DNA of 64,000 bases from CAYUQT01 sp964596165 (GTDB lineage: Bacteria; Planctomycetota; Phycisphaerae; UBA1845; JAFGLZ01): NCBI GenBank assembly GCA_964596165.1, contig CAZQTW010000019.1, positions 23,017 through 87,016 of the forward strand, given 5' to 3'. The stretch's first letter is position 1. Every line of letters starts with the position of its first letter. Shown one piece after another: positions 54,401 through 63,616 of this stretch. A model generated the notes under the pieces. It was given only the letters and a program-made list of their open reading frames with translations. It was not told the DNA's origin and did no database searches. A program made the position numbers and the translations under genes.

Positions 54401-54635
54401 TGTACAGCATGTTCTCAACGCCGTTCACCTGCTGTTCGATCGGGGCGGCCACTGTGTCCGCGACGACCTTGGCATTCGCCCCGGGATACGCGCAGAACAC
54501 CTGCACCGTCGGCGGCGTAATCTCGGGATACTGCGCAATCGGCAGGGTGAGCATGGCCACGCCGCCGGCGATCGTGATCACGATCGAGAGCACCGCGGCG
54601 AAGATCGGGCGATCAATGAAGAAGCGTGATATCAC
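51441..54635 (-). CDS. RND efflux pump inner-membrane transporter (HAE1 / AcrB-like)
   Basis: This 1064-residue proton-driven drug/hydrophobe exporter starts at GTG 54635, with GGAGGT 5 bases upstream. The N-terminus MISRFFIDRPIFAAVLSIVI is typical. The proton-relay Asp pair is in GIVVDDAIVVVENVER (about 405-420). Both halves have porter loops and six helices each, with the second-half signature GLACKNAVLIVEFAKQ. It partners with the adaptor at 54648. No outer-membrane TolC-like gene is nearby, so that channel must be elsewhere. Confidence 0.95.
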   Translation of the reverse strand: MISRFFIDRPIFAAVLSIVITIAGGVAMLTLPIAQYPEITPPTVQVFCAYPGANAKVVADTVAAPIEQQVNGVENMLYMTSQCTNDGAYNLTVTFKLGTNLDMAQVLVQNRVSMAMPTLPDVVKATGVTTKKKSPNIMLVVNLFSPDGRYDQLYLSNYATIQVKDELARLEGVGDVAFLGQQDYSMRAWLNPERLASRNLTAGDVVNALKEQNVQVAAGQLGQPPVPTGQDFQYVLSTLGRLTEPKEFGDIIIKTGRSGQLTRLRDVARIELGAKSQDQTCWLDGEPSVGLAVFQLPGSNALQTADRVRAKMEELKKRFPAGLDYGIVYDTTPFISESIHEVAKALRDAFILVAVVVLVFLQNWRSTLIPLIAVPVSLIGTFAVMAIAGFTLNNLSLFGLVLAIGIVVDDAIVVVENVERWIEHGLSPKEAAYKSMDEVTVAVIAIAFGLSAVFIPTAFISGITGQFFRQFALTIATSTLISAFNSLTLSPALAAILLKPRHEQRDVLTRFMNLTLGWFFRGFNACFGWMTAGYAHTVRVVIRGSIVALLVFGGLLYATYHGLATVPTGFIPSQDKGYLIVNVQLPDSASLERTQAVMRRIDAMARETEGVKHTVSIAGQSFLLNANGSNFGSMFVILDDFEHRHDPRLSADRIAAHLRGLYYQKVQEALIGVFGAPPVDGLGTAGGFKIMVEDRGDNGLAALQAQTDNLAAKANQTSDLVGVFSMFRAHTPQLYIHVDRTKCKSMNVPLSEVFNALQVYLGGYYVNDFNQFGRTWQVNLQADAAFRTKAKDVRQLKIRNSLGEMLPIGAVALVEDISGPVMITRYNMYPAAAINGSIAPGVSSGQAIAIMKDLAGQELPPSMTTEWTELTYMQIIAGNTALFIFPLCVLFVFLTHSAEYESWLLPLSIILIAPLSISFALLGVTHHGMDNNIFVQIGFVVLIGLACKNAVLIVEFAKQQKEEHGLSRREAAVEACRLRLRPILMTSFAFILGVVPLATGTGAGAEMRQTLGIAVLAGMLGVTLCGLLLTPVFYNVLQGVSDWRRAKKRDSKEPRQAAEGHAHS

Positions 54636-54647
54636 CGGAGACCTCCG

Positions 54648-55883
54648 TCAATGCCCTGAACGTGCCGACGAACCTGAAGCCTTGGCGCGACGAGAGACCG
54701 CAGAGGCCGGTTGCGTGGCGACTCCCGCGGCCGCTTCCATTGGCATGCGCTCCGGTGAGACCGTGATCGTGGGACGGACTCGCTGAAGGCCGTTGACGAC
54801 GACCCACTCGCCTGCGGATAGGCCGTCCTTGATGACGCGAAGCCCGTTCTCGAGCAGTCCCACCTTGACTCGTCGGTACTCAACGACGTTCCGGTCATTG
54901 ACGACCAGCAGGTAGTGTTGTCCCTGATCGACGCCGAGCGCCCGCTCGGTGACCATCAGGGCCGTCTGCGGCTTGCTGACGGGGATCCAGATTCGGACGA
55001 ACATGCCGGGCAGCATCTCGCCTTTCGGATTGGGGAAGATCCCACGGCCTCGCAGCGTCCCGGTATTCGGGTCGATCGCGGTTTCAAGGAAATCGATTCG
55101 TCCCTCGTGGGGGTAGCCGGTTTCGTCCGCGAGGGCCAAATAGGCCGGTATGTCCAACTTCTGCGTGGACGGAGCGGAATCGGAGGTCGTGGTGGCACTG
55201 CGCATGCGGATCAGTGGGAGTAGATCGATCTCGCTAATGTCGAAGTACGCATAAAGCGATTCCTCGTTGACCACCGTGGTGAGCAGCGTGTTGTCTCCCG
55301 ATCCCACGAGGTTGCCCACGTCAACGAGGTTTCGGCTGACCGTCCCGCTGATCGGTGTCCGGACCTGCGTGTAGCCCAGGTTCAGTTGAGCTTCCTCGAC
55401 GGCGGCCTGGGCCGCCGCTACGTCCCCCTTGGCACGTTCGAACTCCGCCACCTTTCGGGCAAATTCCACATCGGCGGCCGCATCCCGATCTCGCAGGTCT
55501 TTCATCCGCTTGGCCTCGAAATCGGCCAGTGTCAGCTCGGCTTTGGCGCGGGCAAGTTCGGCCTGAGCCTGATCGAGCTTGGCCTTGAATGGCCGCGGAT
55601 CGATCACGAAGAGCAGGTCGTCCTTCTTTACCTTGGCGCGAGGCGTGAAGTTGATCTTCTCCAGCCACCCGGAAACGCGAGCGCGAATCTCAACCGATTC
55701 GATGGCCTGTGTCGTGCCGGTGACCTCTACGCTGTCCGTGACCGTTCTCTGCAGGGGTTGGCTCACGGACACCACGGGAGGAGTAGGGGCCTTTGCCGGT
55801 GGGGACCCCTTCGCGCAACCTCCCATCAAAAGGGCCGGCATGACAATCGGGGCTACTGCGATCAGGCGTTGAGGTGTCCACAT
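54648..55883 (-). CDS. RND efflux periplasmic adaptor lipoprotein (AcrA/MexE-like)
   Basis: This 411-residue membrane-fusion protein links the pump to an outer-membrane channel. ATG 55883 gives a lipoprotein signal (MWTPQRLIAVAPIVMPALLM then the lipobox GGC), so the mature protein is lipid-anchored. The lipoyl half (SVEIRARVSGWLEKINFTPR), the helical hairpin (AQAELARAKAELTLADFEAK), and the second lipoyl half (LGYTQVRTPISGTVSRNLV) are all present, then beta-barrel and proximal domains. The open frame continues to GTG 56030 but lacks a signal peptide there. It lies 12 bases before the pump gene. Confidence 0.93.
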   Translation of the reverse strand: MWTPQRLIAVAPIVMPALLMGGCAKGSPPAKAPTPPVVSVSQPLQRTVTDSVEVTGTTQAIESVEIRARVSGWLEKINFTPRAKVKKDDLLFVIDPRPFKAKLDQAQAELARAKAELTLADFEAKRMKDLRDRDAAADVEFARKVAEFERAKGDVAAAQAAVEEAQLNLGYTQVRTPISGTVSRNLVDVGNLVGSGDNTLLTTVVNEESLYAYFDISEIDLLPLIRMRSATTTSDSAPSTQKLDIPAYLALADETGYPHEGRIDFLETAIDPNTGTLRGRGIFPNPKGEMLPGMFVRIWIPVSKPQTALMVTERALGVDQGQHYLLVVNDRNVVEYRRVKVGLLENGLRVIKDGLSAGEWVVVNGLQRVRPTITVSPERMPMEAAAGVATQPASAVSRRAKASGSSARSGH

Positions 55884-56065
55884 GTTGGGTTCGCCTTTCG
55901 TTTCCGTCGGCGTGCTTTGAGAGAATGGGGCTTCTGACATTGTGCGAGGCCCGCGCACCTTGCTTGACCCAAGGGAACTTGCGCACGCGTACTTCACTTT
56001 CCGAGCCACCCCAGTCAGGGAATCCGACACTCCAGAAAACGAAGACCGGCTGTCTGTGAGGGGCG

Positions 56066-56094
56066 ATTCTACGTAAGGGTATCGTCTAGATCAA
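56066..56094 (-). promoter_or_regulatory. Sigma-70 promoter of the RND efflux operon
   Basis: On the minus strand, TTGATC (56094-56089), a 17-base spacer and TAGAAT (56071-56066, 5 of 6 to consensus) precede the adaptor start at 55883 by about 180 bases. Confidence 0.6.
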
Positions 56095-56196
56095 CAACAC
56101 AAATCAAGATCGCAATGACTGTCTGTTTCCTAACCCCTTGCGAACCCGCGGCGTTGGGGCAGTGGCCCAAGGCTAGACCACAAAATGGATATATGC

Positions 56197-56214
56197 ATCC
56201 TAGTGTATCCTAGT
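56197..56214. repeat. Short direct repeat upstream of RND promoter
   Basis: ATCCTAGT occurs at 56197-56204 and 56207-56214, one helical turn apart. This is a plausible regulator site ~100 bases upstream of the RND -35. Confidence 0.4.
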
Positions 56215-56785
56215 CATTAAGCCGATTGCACATGTCGTCCGTGCTAATGCAACACTCGCGATATCGGGGATGATGCGGACATAGAAGTCATTTCTTGCGC
56301 TGTATTTAGCCTATTATGCTTTGGGTGTTTGTAGATACAGCCAGCCAGACCAATCGCCGATGTTATCCATGACGTTCCACATCTCGCTAAGTGGTTTGAA
56401 TTGCAGTTGCTTATCGCGATGCTGTGGGACGTATGTCCTTCCGGCGGGCAAGGGCTCAACATTTGAGGTCGGGGAGAGCGGCCAACGACCACCAAGTGGA
56501 GAGCGGGTGGTCGCATGCATGCCCCATCCACCGGTTGGTGGGATGCGAGCAGGCGGCAAAAGGGGAAGGACTGAGGGGCGATTCTCCTCCGCGTATCGCT
56601 TGCAGTGTTTGGCTGCTCAAGGGGCGCGTGTGGATCGCATTCAGCGGACAACGCGTGAAGGAAGGTTGCTGTCGGCGTGCCGTGGTGCATCGCATCGCAT
56701 CGAACCGCTACGACCGGGCGTCGAGGGATTCGTAAAATCGAAGGCGGCCGTGTCCGGTTGGATGGTCCGGACGGGATGTCTTGAC

Positions 56786-59700
56786 ATGCGGAGCGGAACA
56801 AAGGTTGCAGTAGCGTTCGGCGGTGGAACACAGCCGGGGGCGCACCGCACCGTGCGTCCCCCTGGTCCAGTCGTCGGGTCCGTCCTTCTCGTATTCACCA
56901 TCTCGGGTGTTCTCCACGCCGATACCGTTCAAACCCAAGGTCAGTTGCCCATCACGGCCGACCAAGTCATCGCCGGCAGCTATGTCTCATTGGGCTCGAA
57001 TCCTGCAATTGAGGAGGCTTCGGCGGGTGAATGGGAGGCTTCATCGACCATTGTCATCTCGGCGCCCACGGGTTTTCGATTCAACACCGGCGCCGTCTGT
57101 ACGGCCACCATCGTCCAAGGGGATGTGTCGCTCGTCTCCACCTCGGTGACGCCGGTGAACAACCTCACGATCATTTTCAGCATCAGCGCGGCCAGTACGG
57201 GCGCGTCGAGGATCAGTTTCTCCGGAATCCAACTGAAGCAGGACGATCAGTCCGCGAATCCCGGAGCACAAGTCGGGGACCGGTCGGACATCACGGTGAT
57301 CACGAGCGGCGGTACTCTGAACGGCGCTTCGCTGGTTGATGTCACAATCATCGCCGGCGTTGCCCATCACCTGGCGTTTTCGACTCAACCGGCAGCCACC
57401 GCCGCCGGCGGCAATCTCCTTCCCGCCGTTCGGATTCAGGACCAGGCGAACAACACCGTGACGAACGACAATCGCAACATCACGTTGGCGATCCAAACCA
57501 ACCCCGGCAGCGCCACGTTGAACGGGACGAAGACGCTCATGACGACCAACGGCGTGGCGACGTGGACGGCGACCGAAGCGATGAACATCACGGTGGTGGC
57601 CACCGGATACACGCTGCGGGCATCGCACGATGGGACCGACTTCACGGGGACGCAGACCGTCGACAGCTCCGCGTTCAACATTACGCCCGCGGCGGCCCAC
57701 CACCTTGCCTTTAGCACGCAGCCGGCGAACAGCGCGGCCGGCGCGAATCTGCTGCCGGTGGTGAGAATCCAGGATCAGTACAACAATACGGTGACGAACG
57801 ACAACCGNNNNNNNNNNNNNNNNNNNNNNNNNNNNNNNNNNNNNNNNNNNNNNNNNNNNNNNNNNNNNNNNNNNNNNNNNNNNNNNNNNNNNNNNNNNNN
57901 NNNNNNNCCATTCAGGACCAATACAACAACACGGTGACCGGAGACAACCGGACGATCTCGTTCACGTTGCTGAACGCCGGCGGGGCCACGTTGAGCGGCA
58001 CCACCAGCCTGCTCTCCGTCAACGGCGTGGCGACGTGGACGGGCACGCAGGCAATGAACATTCAGAAGGTCGGCACGGGCTATCAACTTCGCGCCTCGCA
58101 CAGCGGCGCGGTCTTCGCCGGTGGGTCGGATACGGTTGACAGTGCCGCGTTCGACATTACGGCAGGTTCCGCTCACCACCTGGCATTTGTCGTTCAGCCG
58201 GCCGATACGGCGGCGGGCGGCAGTCTGTTGCCGTCCGTCGAGATTCAGGACCAGTACAACAACACCGTAACGGGCGACAACCGGACGATCACGCTCGCGA
58301 TCCAGACAAACCCCGGCAGCGCCGCGCTCAACGGCACCCTGTCGCTGGCGACGACCAACGGCGTGGCCACGTGGACCGCCGGAGAAGGCCTGAACATTAC
58401 CGTGTCGGCGACCGGATACACGCTGCGGGCATCGCACGACGGCGCCGGTTTCCCCGGTTCGGACACGGTGGACAGCAGCGCATTCAACATCACGCCTCAA
58501 TCGACGCCGCATCACCTGGGGTTCATCGTCCAGCCCGCGACTTCCGCCGCCGCCGTCGCCCTGACCCCGCAGGTGGCCATTCAGGACCAGTACAACAACA
58601 CGATCACCACGGAATCGCGGAACATCACACTGACCTTTGCGGCAAATCCGGGCAGCGCCGCTTTGAACGGTACGACGACGCTGGCCACGACAAACGGGGT
58701 AGCCGTCTGGACGGGCGCGCAAAACATGAACATCCAAGTGGCCGCCGTCGGCTATCAACTCCGCGCCTCGCACGACGGGGCCGCCTTCTCGGGATCGGAT
58801 ACGGCCGACAGCGGATCCTTCGACATTACGGCGGAAGCGACGGCGCACCATCTGGCCTTCGCCGTGCAGCCCGTGACGTCGGCTGCGGGCGTTTCGCTCA
58901 CGCCGCAAATCACCGTTCAGGATCAGTACAACAACACCGTGACCGCCGGAGGGGCTCGAACGATCACGCTCACTCTCTTGAACGCGGGGGGCGCCACCCT
59001 GGCTGGAACCACCGCCGTTGATACGGTCAACGGCGTGGCCACGTGGACCGGAACCGAGAACTTGCGGATCGAGAAGATCGGCACGGGTTATCAATTGCGC
59101 GCCACGGGCAGCGGGGGGTACACCGGTTCCAGTACCGTGGACAGCGCGACGTTCAGCATCACGGCCTCAACGGTTCACCATCTGGTCTTTTCCGTCCAGC
59201 CCGCAACGAGCACCGCCGGCGCCGATCTGCTGCCCCAGGTCATCCTGCAGGATCAATTCAACAACATCGTCACCGGCGACGAGCGCACGATCACGCTTGC
59301 CTTCGCGGCGAATCCGGGCGGTGCAGCGCTGAACGGCACCGTGGACCTGACGACCACCGGTGGTGTGGCCACCTGGACCGCTGCCCAGAGTCTGGACATC
59401 CGTGTCGCCGCGACGGGGTATCGGCTTCGCGCCACCGGCAGCGGTTCCTTCGGCGGATCGAACACGGCGGACAGCTCGGCGTTCAATATCACGCCCGACG
59501 TGGCGCACCATCTCGCCTTCACCACCCAGCCGGTCACCACCAGTGCCGGCGATCCGCTTCTTCCCCAAGTCACGATCCAGGACCAGTTCAACAATACCGT
59601 GACGAGCGACAATCGCGATATCACGCTTACCCTTCAGACGAATCCCGGCGGAGCCACATTGAACGGGACCACCACGCTCACGACGGTCGGCGGCGTGGCC

Positions 59701-62700
59701 ACGTGGATCGCGGGCAACGCCCTGAACATCACGGTCACTGCCGGCGGCTATCAGTTGCGAGCATCACATAGCGGCGCCGGATTCTCCGGCACCGACACCG
59801 TCGATAGTGCCCCGTTCAGCATCTCATCCGACCCCTTACACCACTTCGACGTTGCGCCCGGCGTCGGAACGGCGCTCGTCAATAACCCGATCACACTGAC
59901 GATCACCGCTCGCGACTCCTACGGCAACGCCATATCCGGTCACGTCGCCGGAGCGACGATCACCGTTTCCACGAATACGGGCGGCGACGGCACCAATCTC
60001 GACTACGCCGGCGCCCACCCGAGCTTCAGCGACCTCGGCGCCACCGCCACATTCTCGGCGGGCGCCACCTTCGACGGCAACGGACAGATTGCGCTCACCA
60101 TCACCAATCGGAGGGCCGAGGCGATCACCATCACCGTTTCCGACGGCGTGGCCGGCAACGGTACGACCAGCGTCACCTGGACAGCGGAGACGACCCTGAA
60201 CCACTATTCGCTTCAGGCGGCTCCGAGCTCGTTGCAGGTAAACACAGCCTCAACGCTCAGCCTGTTCGCCCGCGATCAGTACGGGAACCCCATACCCAAC
60301 TACACGACGACATCGCTTATTACCCTCTCGACCAATACGGGCGGCGACGGCACCAATCTGGACTACGTCGGCGCTATTCCGGGCTTCAGCGATCTCGGCG
60401 CGACGGCAACCATCCCCAGCGGAACAAGCTTCAATGCGAGCGGTCTGGTTACCTTCAACCTCACCAACCGCCGGGCCGAGGTGATTACGGTCACCGCCGC
60501 CGACGGCGTGGTCACCGACGGCACGGCAAACGTGACATGGTCGGAAGCCTCGGCCCTCTTGCTCGTGATCGACCCGATCGCCACGCAAATGGCCGGCGCG
60601 CCGTTCAACGTGACCGTTCGCGTCACCGACCAATTCGGCAATCCGGCCAACGTCACTCAGAACAGTGCCATCAAGCTGCGGCTCGGCGGCGGAACGGGCA
60701 CGCTGGGCGGAACCACCACCGGCACGATCACGGCCGGCACAAACACCGCGACGCTGACCGGCGTGACCTACGACCGTTCGGAAACCGGCGTCGTCCTGAT
60801 CGTCGATCGGACCAGCGGTGACTTCCTCGTTTCAGGGTCGTCGGCGCCGTTCACCGTCACGGGCGCCGCGCCCGTCAAGTTAAGCGTCGGGCTGATCGGC
60901 AATCAGGTGGCCGGTACGCCCTTTAGCGTTACCGTCACCGCGGTCGACTCGCTCAACAATGCCTCCGTCGTGACGCAGAATACCGACGTGCAACTCAGTG
61001 TTTTCGCCGGCACGGGTGCGTTGAGCGGCACGCTCACGGGGACGATTGCCGGGGGAACCGGAAGCGTCACGCTCACGGCGGTTCAATACGGCAAGGCCGA
61101 GGGCAATGTGGTTCTTCGCGCCGCCCGAACGAGCGGTGACGTGCTGGCGTCGGGAGACTCCTCACCCTTCACCGTCTCCGCCGGCGCGCCGACCCGGCTC
61201 GGAATCGAAATCATCGGAACCCAGGTGGCCAACGTGGCCTTTGCCGTGACCGTTGACGTCCTTGACGCCGACGGAAACCGTTCGGGTGTGAGCGTCGCCA
61301 CACCCGTTCAGCTCAGCCTCGACAGCGGTACCGGCGCCTTGGGAGGCACACTCACGCGAACCCTGAACCCCGGCGATAGCTCGATCACGTTCAGCGTCAC
61401 GTATGACACGGCTCAGAGCGGCGTGAGCCTGCTTGCTCAGCGGACGGGCGGTGACGTGCTGGCGCAAGCCACGTCGAACGCGTTCACGGTGTTGGCCAGT
61501 TTGCCCGTCCGGCTCGACATCGGTCCGATCAGCGACCAGACGGCCGGTGCGCCCTTCAACGTGACCGTGAATTCGGTCGACGGTGCGGGCAATCTCGCCG
61601 TGGTCGTCGCCGACACGACGGTCCTGCTCAGTCGGAACACCGGCACGGGCACATTGGGCGGCACGCTGAACGGTCTGATCGCGGCCGGAACCAACAGCGT
61701 GGTCATCAGCGGTGTGACCTACGACAAGGCCGAAGCAGGCGTTAGTTTTCTTGCGACCCGAACCGGCGGCGACGCCCTCGCCGCCGGCTCGTCCAACGCG
61801 TTCTCCGTGTCCGCCGCGACCGGCGGTGCGCTGCGATTCGTGCTGCAGCCGACCAACACCGACGTCTCGACGCCGCTGAACGTCTCCGTCGAAATCATCG
61901 ACGCCTACGGAAACCGAACCGCAGGCGCCAATGCCGTGAGCTTGACGCTCGTGGACCCCGGCGGGTGCGGAAACGTCCTCACGGGCAACACGACGGTCCA
62001 CGCGGTATCGGGGCTGGCCTCATTCGGCACGGCGCAAGACGTCAAGGTCGGCCACTTGTGCACGGGCTATCGGTTGCGGGCCTCCGCCGCCGGCCTCGGG
62101 ACGGTCGAATCCAATCCGTTCAACGTGACTTCCGGTACGAATTTGACCGGCGGCGTCATCACGCTGGGCTCCGAGGGCGACACCACGCCGCTCTCGGTGA
62201 CCTACACCGTGACCGGCTCACAAACGGTCAACGAATTCAGAATCGCCTACGGCCTCAAGCGGGATGCCGGCAACGGCTCGCCAATCGACACCACCTTTGG
62301 TTTTGCCACGGTCACCGACCCCGCCCTGCGAACCGTGGGCGTTCACACGGTCTTTCTGGCCGACGTTCGGCCGTTCTTGAACCAGAACATCCGTCATGGA
62401 GATCGCATCGTCGTCCAGCTCGACGTGGACAACACGGTCGCCGAGAGCAGCGAGGACGACAATACGGCCGTCATGCCCCTTTCGGTGGATGTGGCCGTCG
62501 TTTCGGTGATGGGTTCATTCCGACCTGACGGATCGTGCGCGCACATCACCTACTGGGTTGAGAGTCCGGCAGATGTCCCGAGTTTCGTCATACGGTTGGG
62601 ACTGGACACGAACGAAGACGGCACGATGGACCGGGTCTTCGAGGAGAAGACGGCCTCGGGCGGCCAGGTGACACCGGGCGCCCATTCGATCACGATCGAT

Positions 62701-63027
62701 GTGACGAATTCATTGCGGGAGCTAAAGATCGAGACGGGCTCGAGAATCATCCTGATGGCCACACTGGATCCGACGGGGCAGGTCGTCGAGTCCACGAAGG
62801 GAAACAACACGGGCAACAACATGGTGGAGTATCTGAACCCCGGCGACCCCTTGAACGATCGTGACAACGACGGCATTCCCAACGTGTTCGATCTCGTCGA
62901 CAACCGCCCATCGCAATCGGTGACGTCGCTTCCGCCACCGTGCGGCTTCGGAATCGTGTCGTTGACCGTCGTCATGGCCGTGGCTCTCACCGGCCTCACC
63001 CGCCGCCGCGGTTCGCCCGCCCCATAG
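56786..63027 (+). CDS. Giant secreted Ig-like repeat protein with CARDB-like end and sorting tail (contains assembly gap)
   Basis: About 2050 residues are visible around a 100-N gap. ATG 56786 precedes a signal-like segment (VVGSVLLVFTISGVLHA). After a unique domain (to about 57360) come at least eight ~110-residue class-1 repeats (HHLAFxxQP, LLPxVxIQDQYNNTVT, GVATWT, GYxLRASHxG, VDSxAF), the second crossing the gap. Two class-2 repeats follow (TNTGGDGTNLDY, 59837-60540), then four class-3 repeats (AGxPFNVTV, TGTLGGTL, YDKAE, 60541-61824), a mixed repeat, and CARDB-like domains (62150-62830). A Ca-type DRDNDGIPNVFD precedes the tail PPPCGFGI, helix and RRR. It is probably a surface or adhesion protein. 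The frame before and after the gap differs only because the N count is arbitrary. Confidence 0.85.
57364..59836 (+). repeat. ~330-bp Ig-like coding repeats, class 1
   Basis: Copies begin near 57364, 57694, in or near the gap, 58171, 58508, 58841, 59171 and 59501. Each is 330-336 bases. They share QDQYNNTVT and NGVATWT but differ enough to be old, apart from locally similar blocks. Confidence 0.85.
57808..57907. other. Assembly gap of 100 N
   Basis: The run is exactly 100 N, the usual placeholder for an unknown length. It lies between two copies of the QDQYNNTVT motif, so the assembler probably failed at repeats; one or more whole repeats may be missing. Confidence 0.98.
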
Positions 63028-63446
63028 GACGGCGCTCGCTCCCGATTCCGTCCGCGAAGCGACCGGAGCCTTGCCGGCCCTGTCGAGCAGACGACCGGAC
63101 ACCCGACGGATCCGGACTGCTTCGGTTCGGTGGGTATGACGCCTTCAACCCGCCGGGCTCGGAATGTTCAACCGGGTTGACACACTGGCATGGGCTACGG
63201 CCGATCCGCCCGGCATGAGAAGGCCCGTGGGCTTGCCGGCGCAGTGGGCCTCTCGCCTCGAGCATCTTCTGACAGACCGACGGCCTTCACAAGGGATTCA
63301 TCGGAAGATACTCGCAACGTCTCGGCCGACCGGCTTCTTGACGTTCCGGCCCGTTGAAGTTACGCTAGGACCAGTTGGCCGCTCCGTGCGACCCACCGTG
63401 GGCCAGCGGGGCTAGAGTGAGCGCCTGTCCGGCAGCCTCACAACCA
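63028..63446. other. Non-coding region after the giant gene
   Basis: No supported gene. TCAACC-G-GGTTGA (63169-63181) is a perfect short palindrome, and its right half also pairs with TCAACCCG at 63146; it may end transcription of the giant gene, but no T-run follows. Confidence 0.45.
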
Positions 63447-63486
63447 GGGCGTGTACCCAAGTGGCCAAAGGGAGCGGACTGTAAAT
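63447..63486 (+). pseudogene. 5' half of a tRNA-Tyr(GTA) gene, possible attachment site
   Basis: The sequence has acceptor GGGCGTG, TA, D-stem CCC/GGG with a tyrosine-type D-loop, anticodon stem GCGGA and loop CTGTAAA (GTA). After the loop the pairing strand is wrong (TTTCG), and no variable arm, T-arm or CACGCCC partner follows. A tRNA cut at the anticodon loop is a common trace of tyrosine-recombinase integration. Confidence 0.6.
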
Positions 63487-63616
63487 TTCGCGCGAACCCG
63501 CAGCCAATCGCAGATAATTGGTATCCCAACAACTTACATCAGCAGCAAGCCGCAGAAAGCCGCACTAACCGCACAACAGGTTGTAGAAAAGTTGTAACCG
63601 TTCAGGCCCGTCCGGG

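Larger units (their letters stand above)
55884..56785. other. Divergent control region between RND operon and giant repeat gene
   Basis: This 902-base stretch has lower GC near 56090-56350. It holds the RND promoter (56066-56094), a direct repeat (56197-56214) and, from about 56360 on, an open frame without protein-like features. A TATTAT at 56322-56327 may belong to a rightward promoter for the giant gene. I see no other gene. Confidence 0.5.

Noticed and set aside
57364..62150. CRISPR-like regular repeats
   Set aside because: The repeats are long, coding, in frame and protein-conserved; there are no short spacers or Cas genes.
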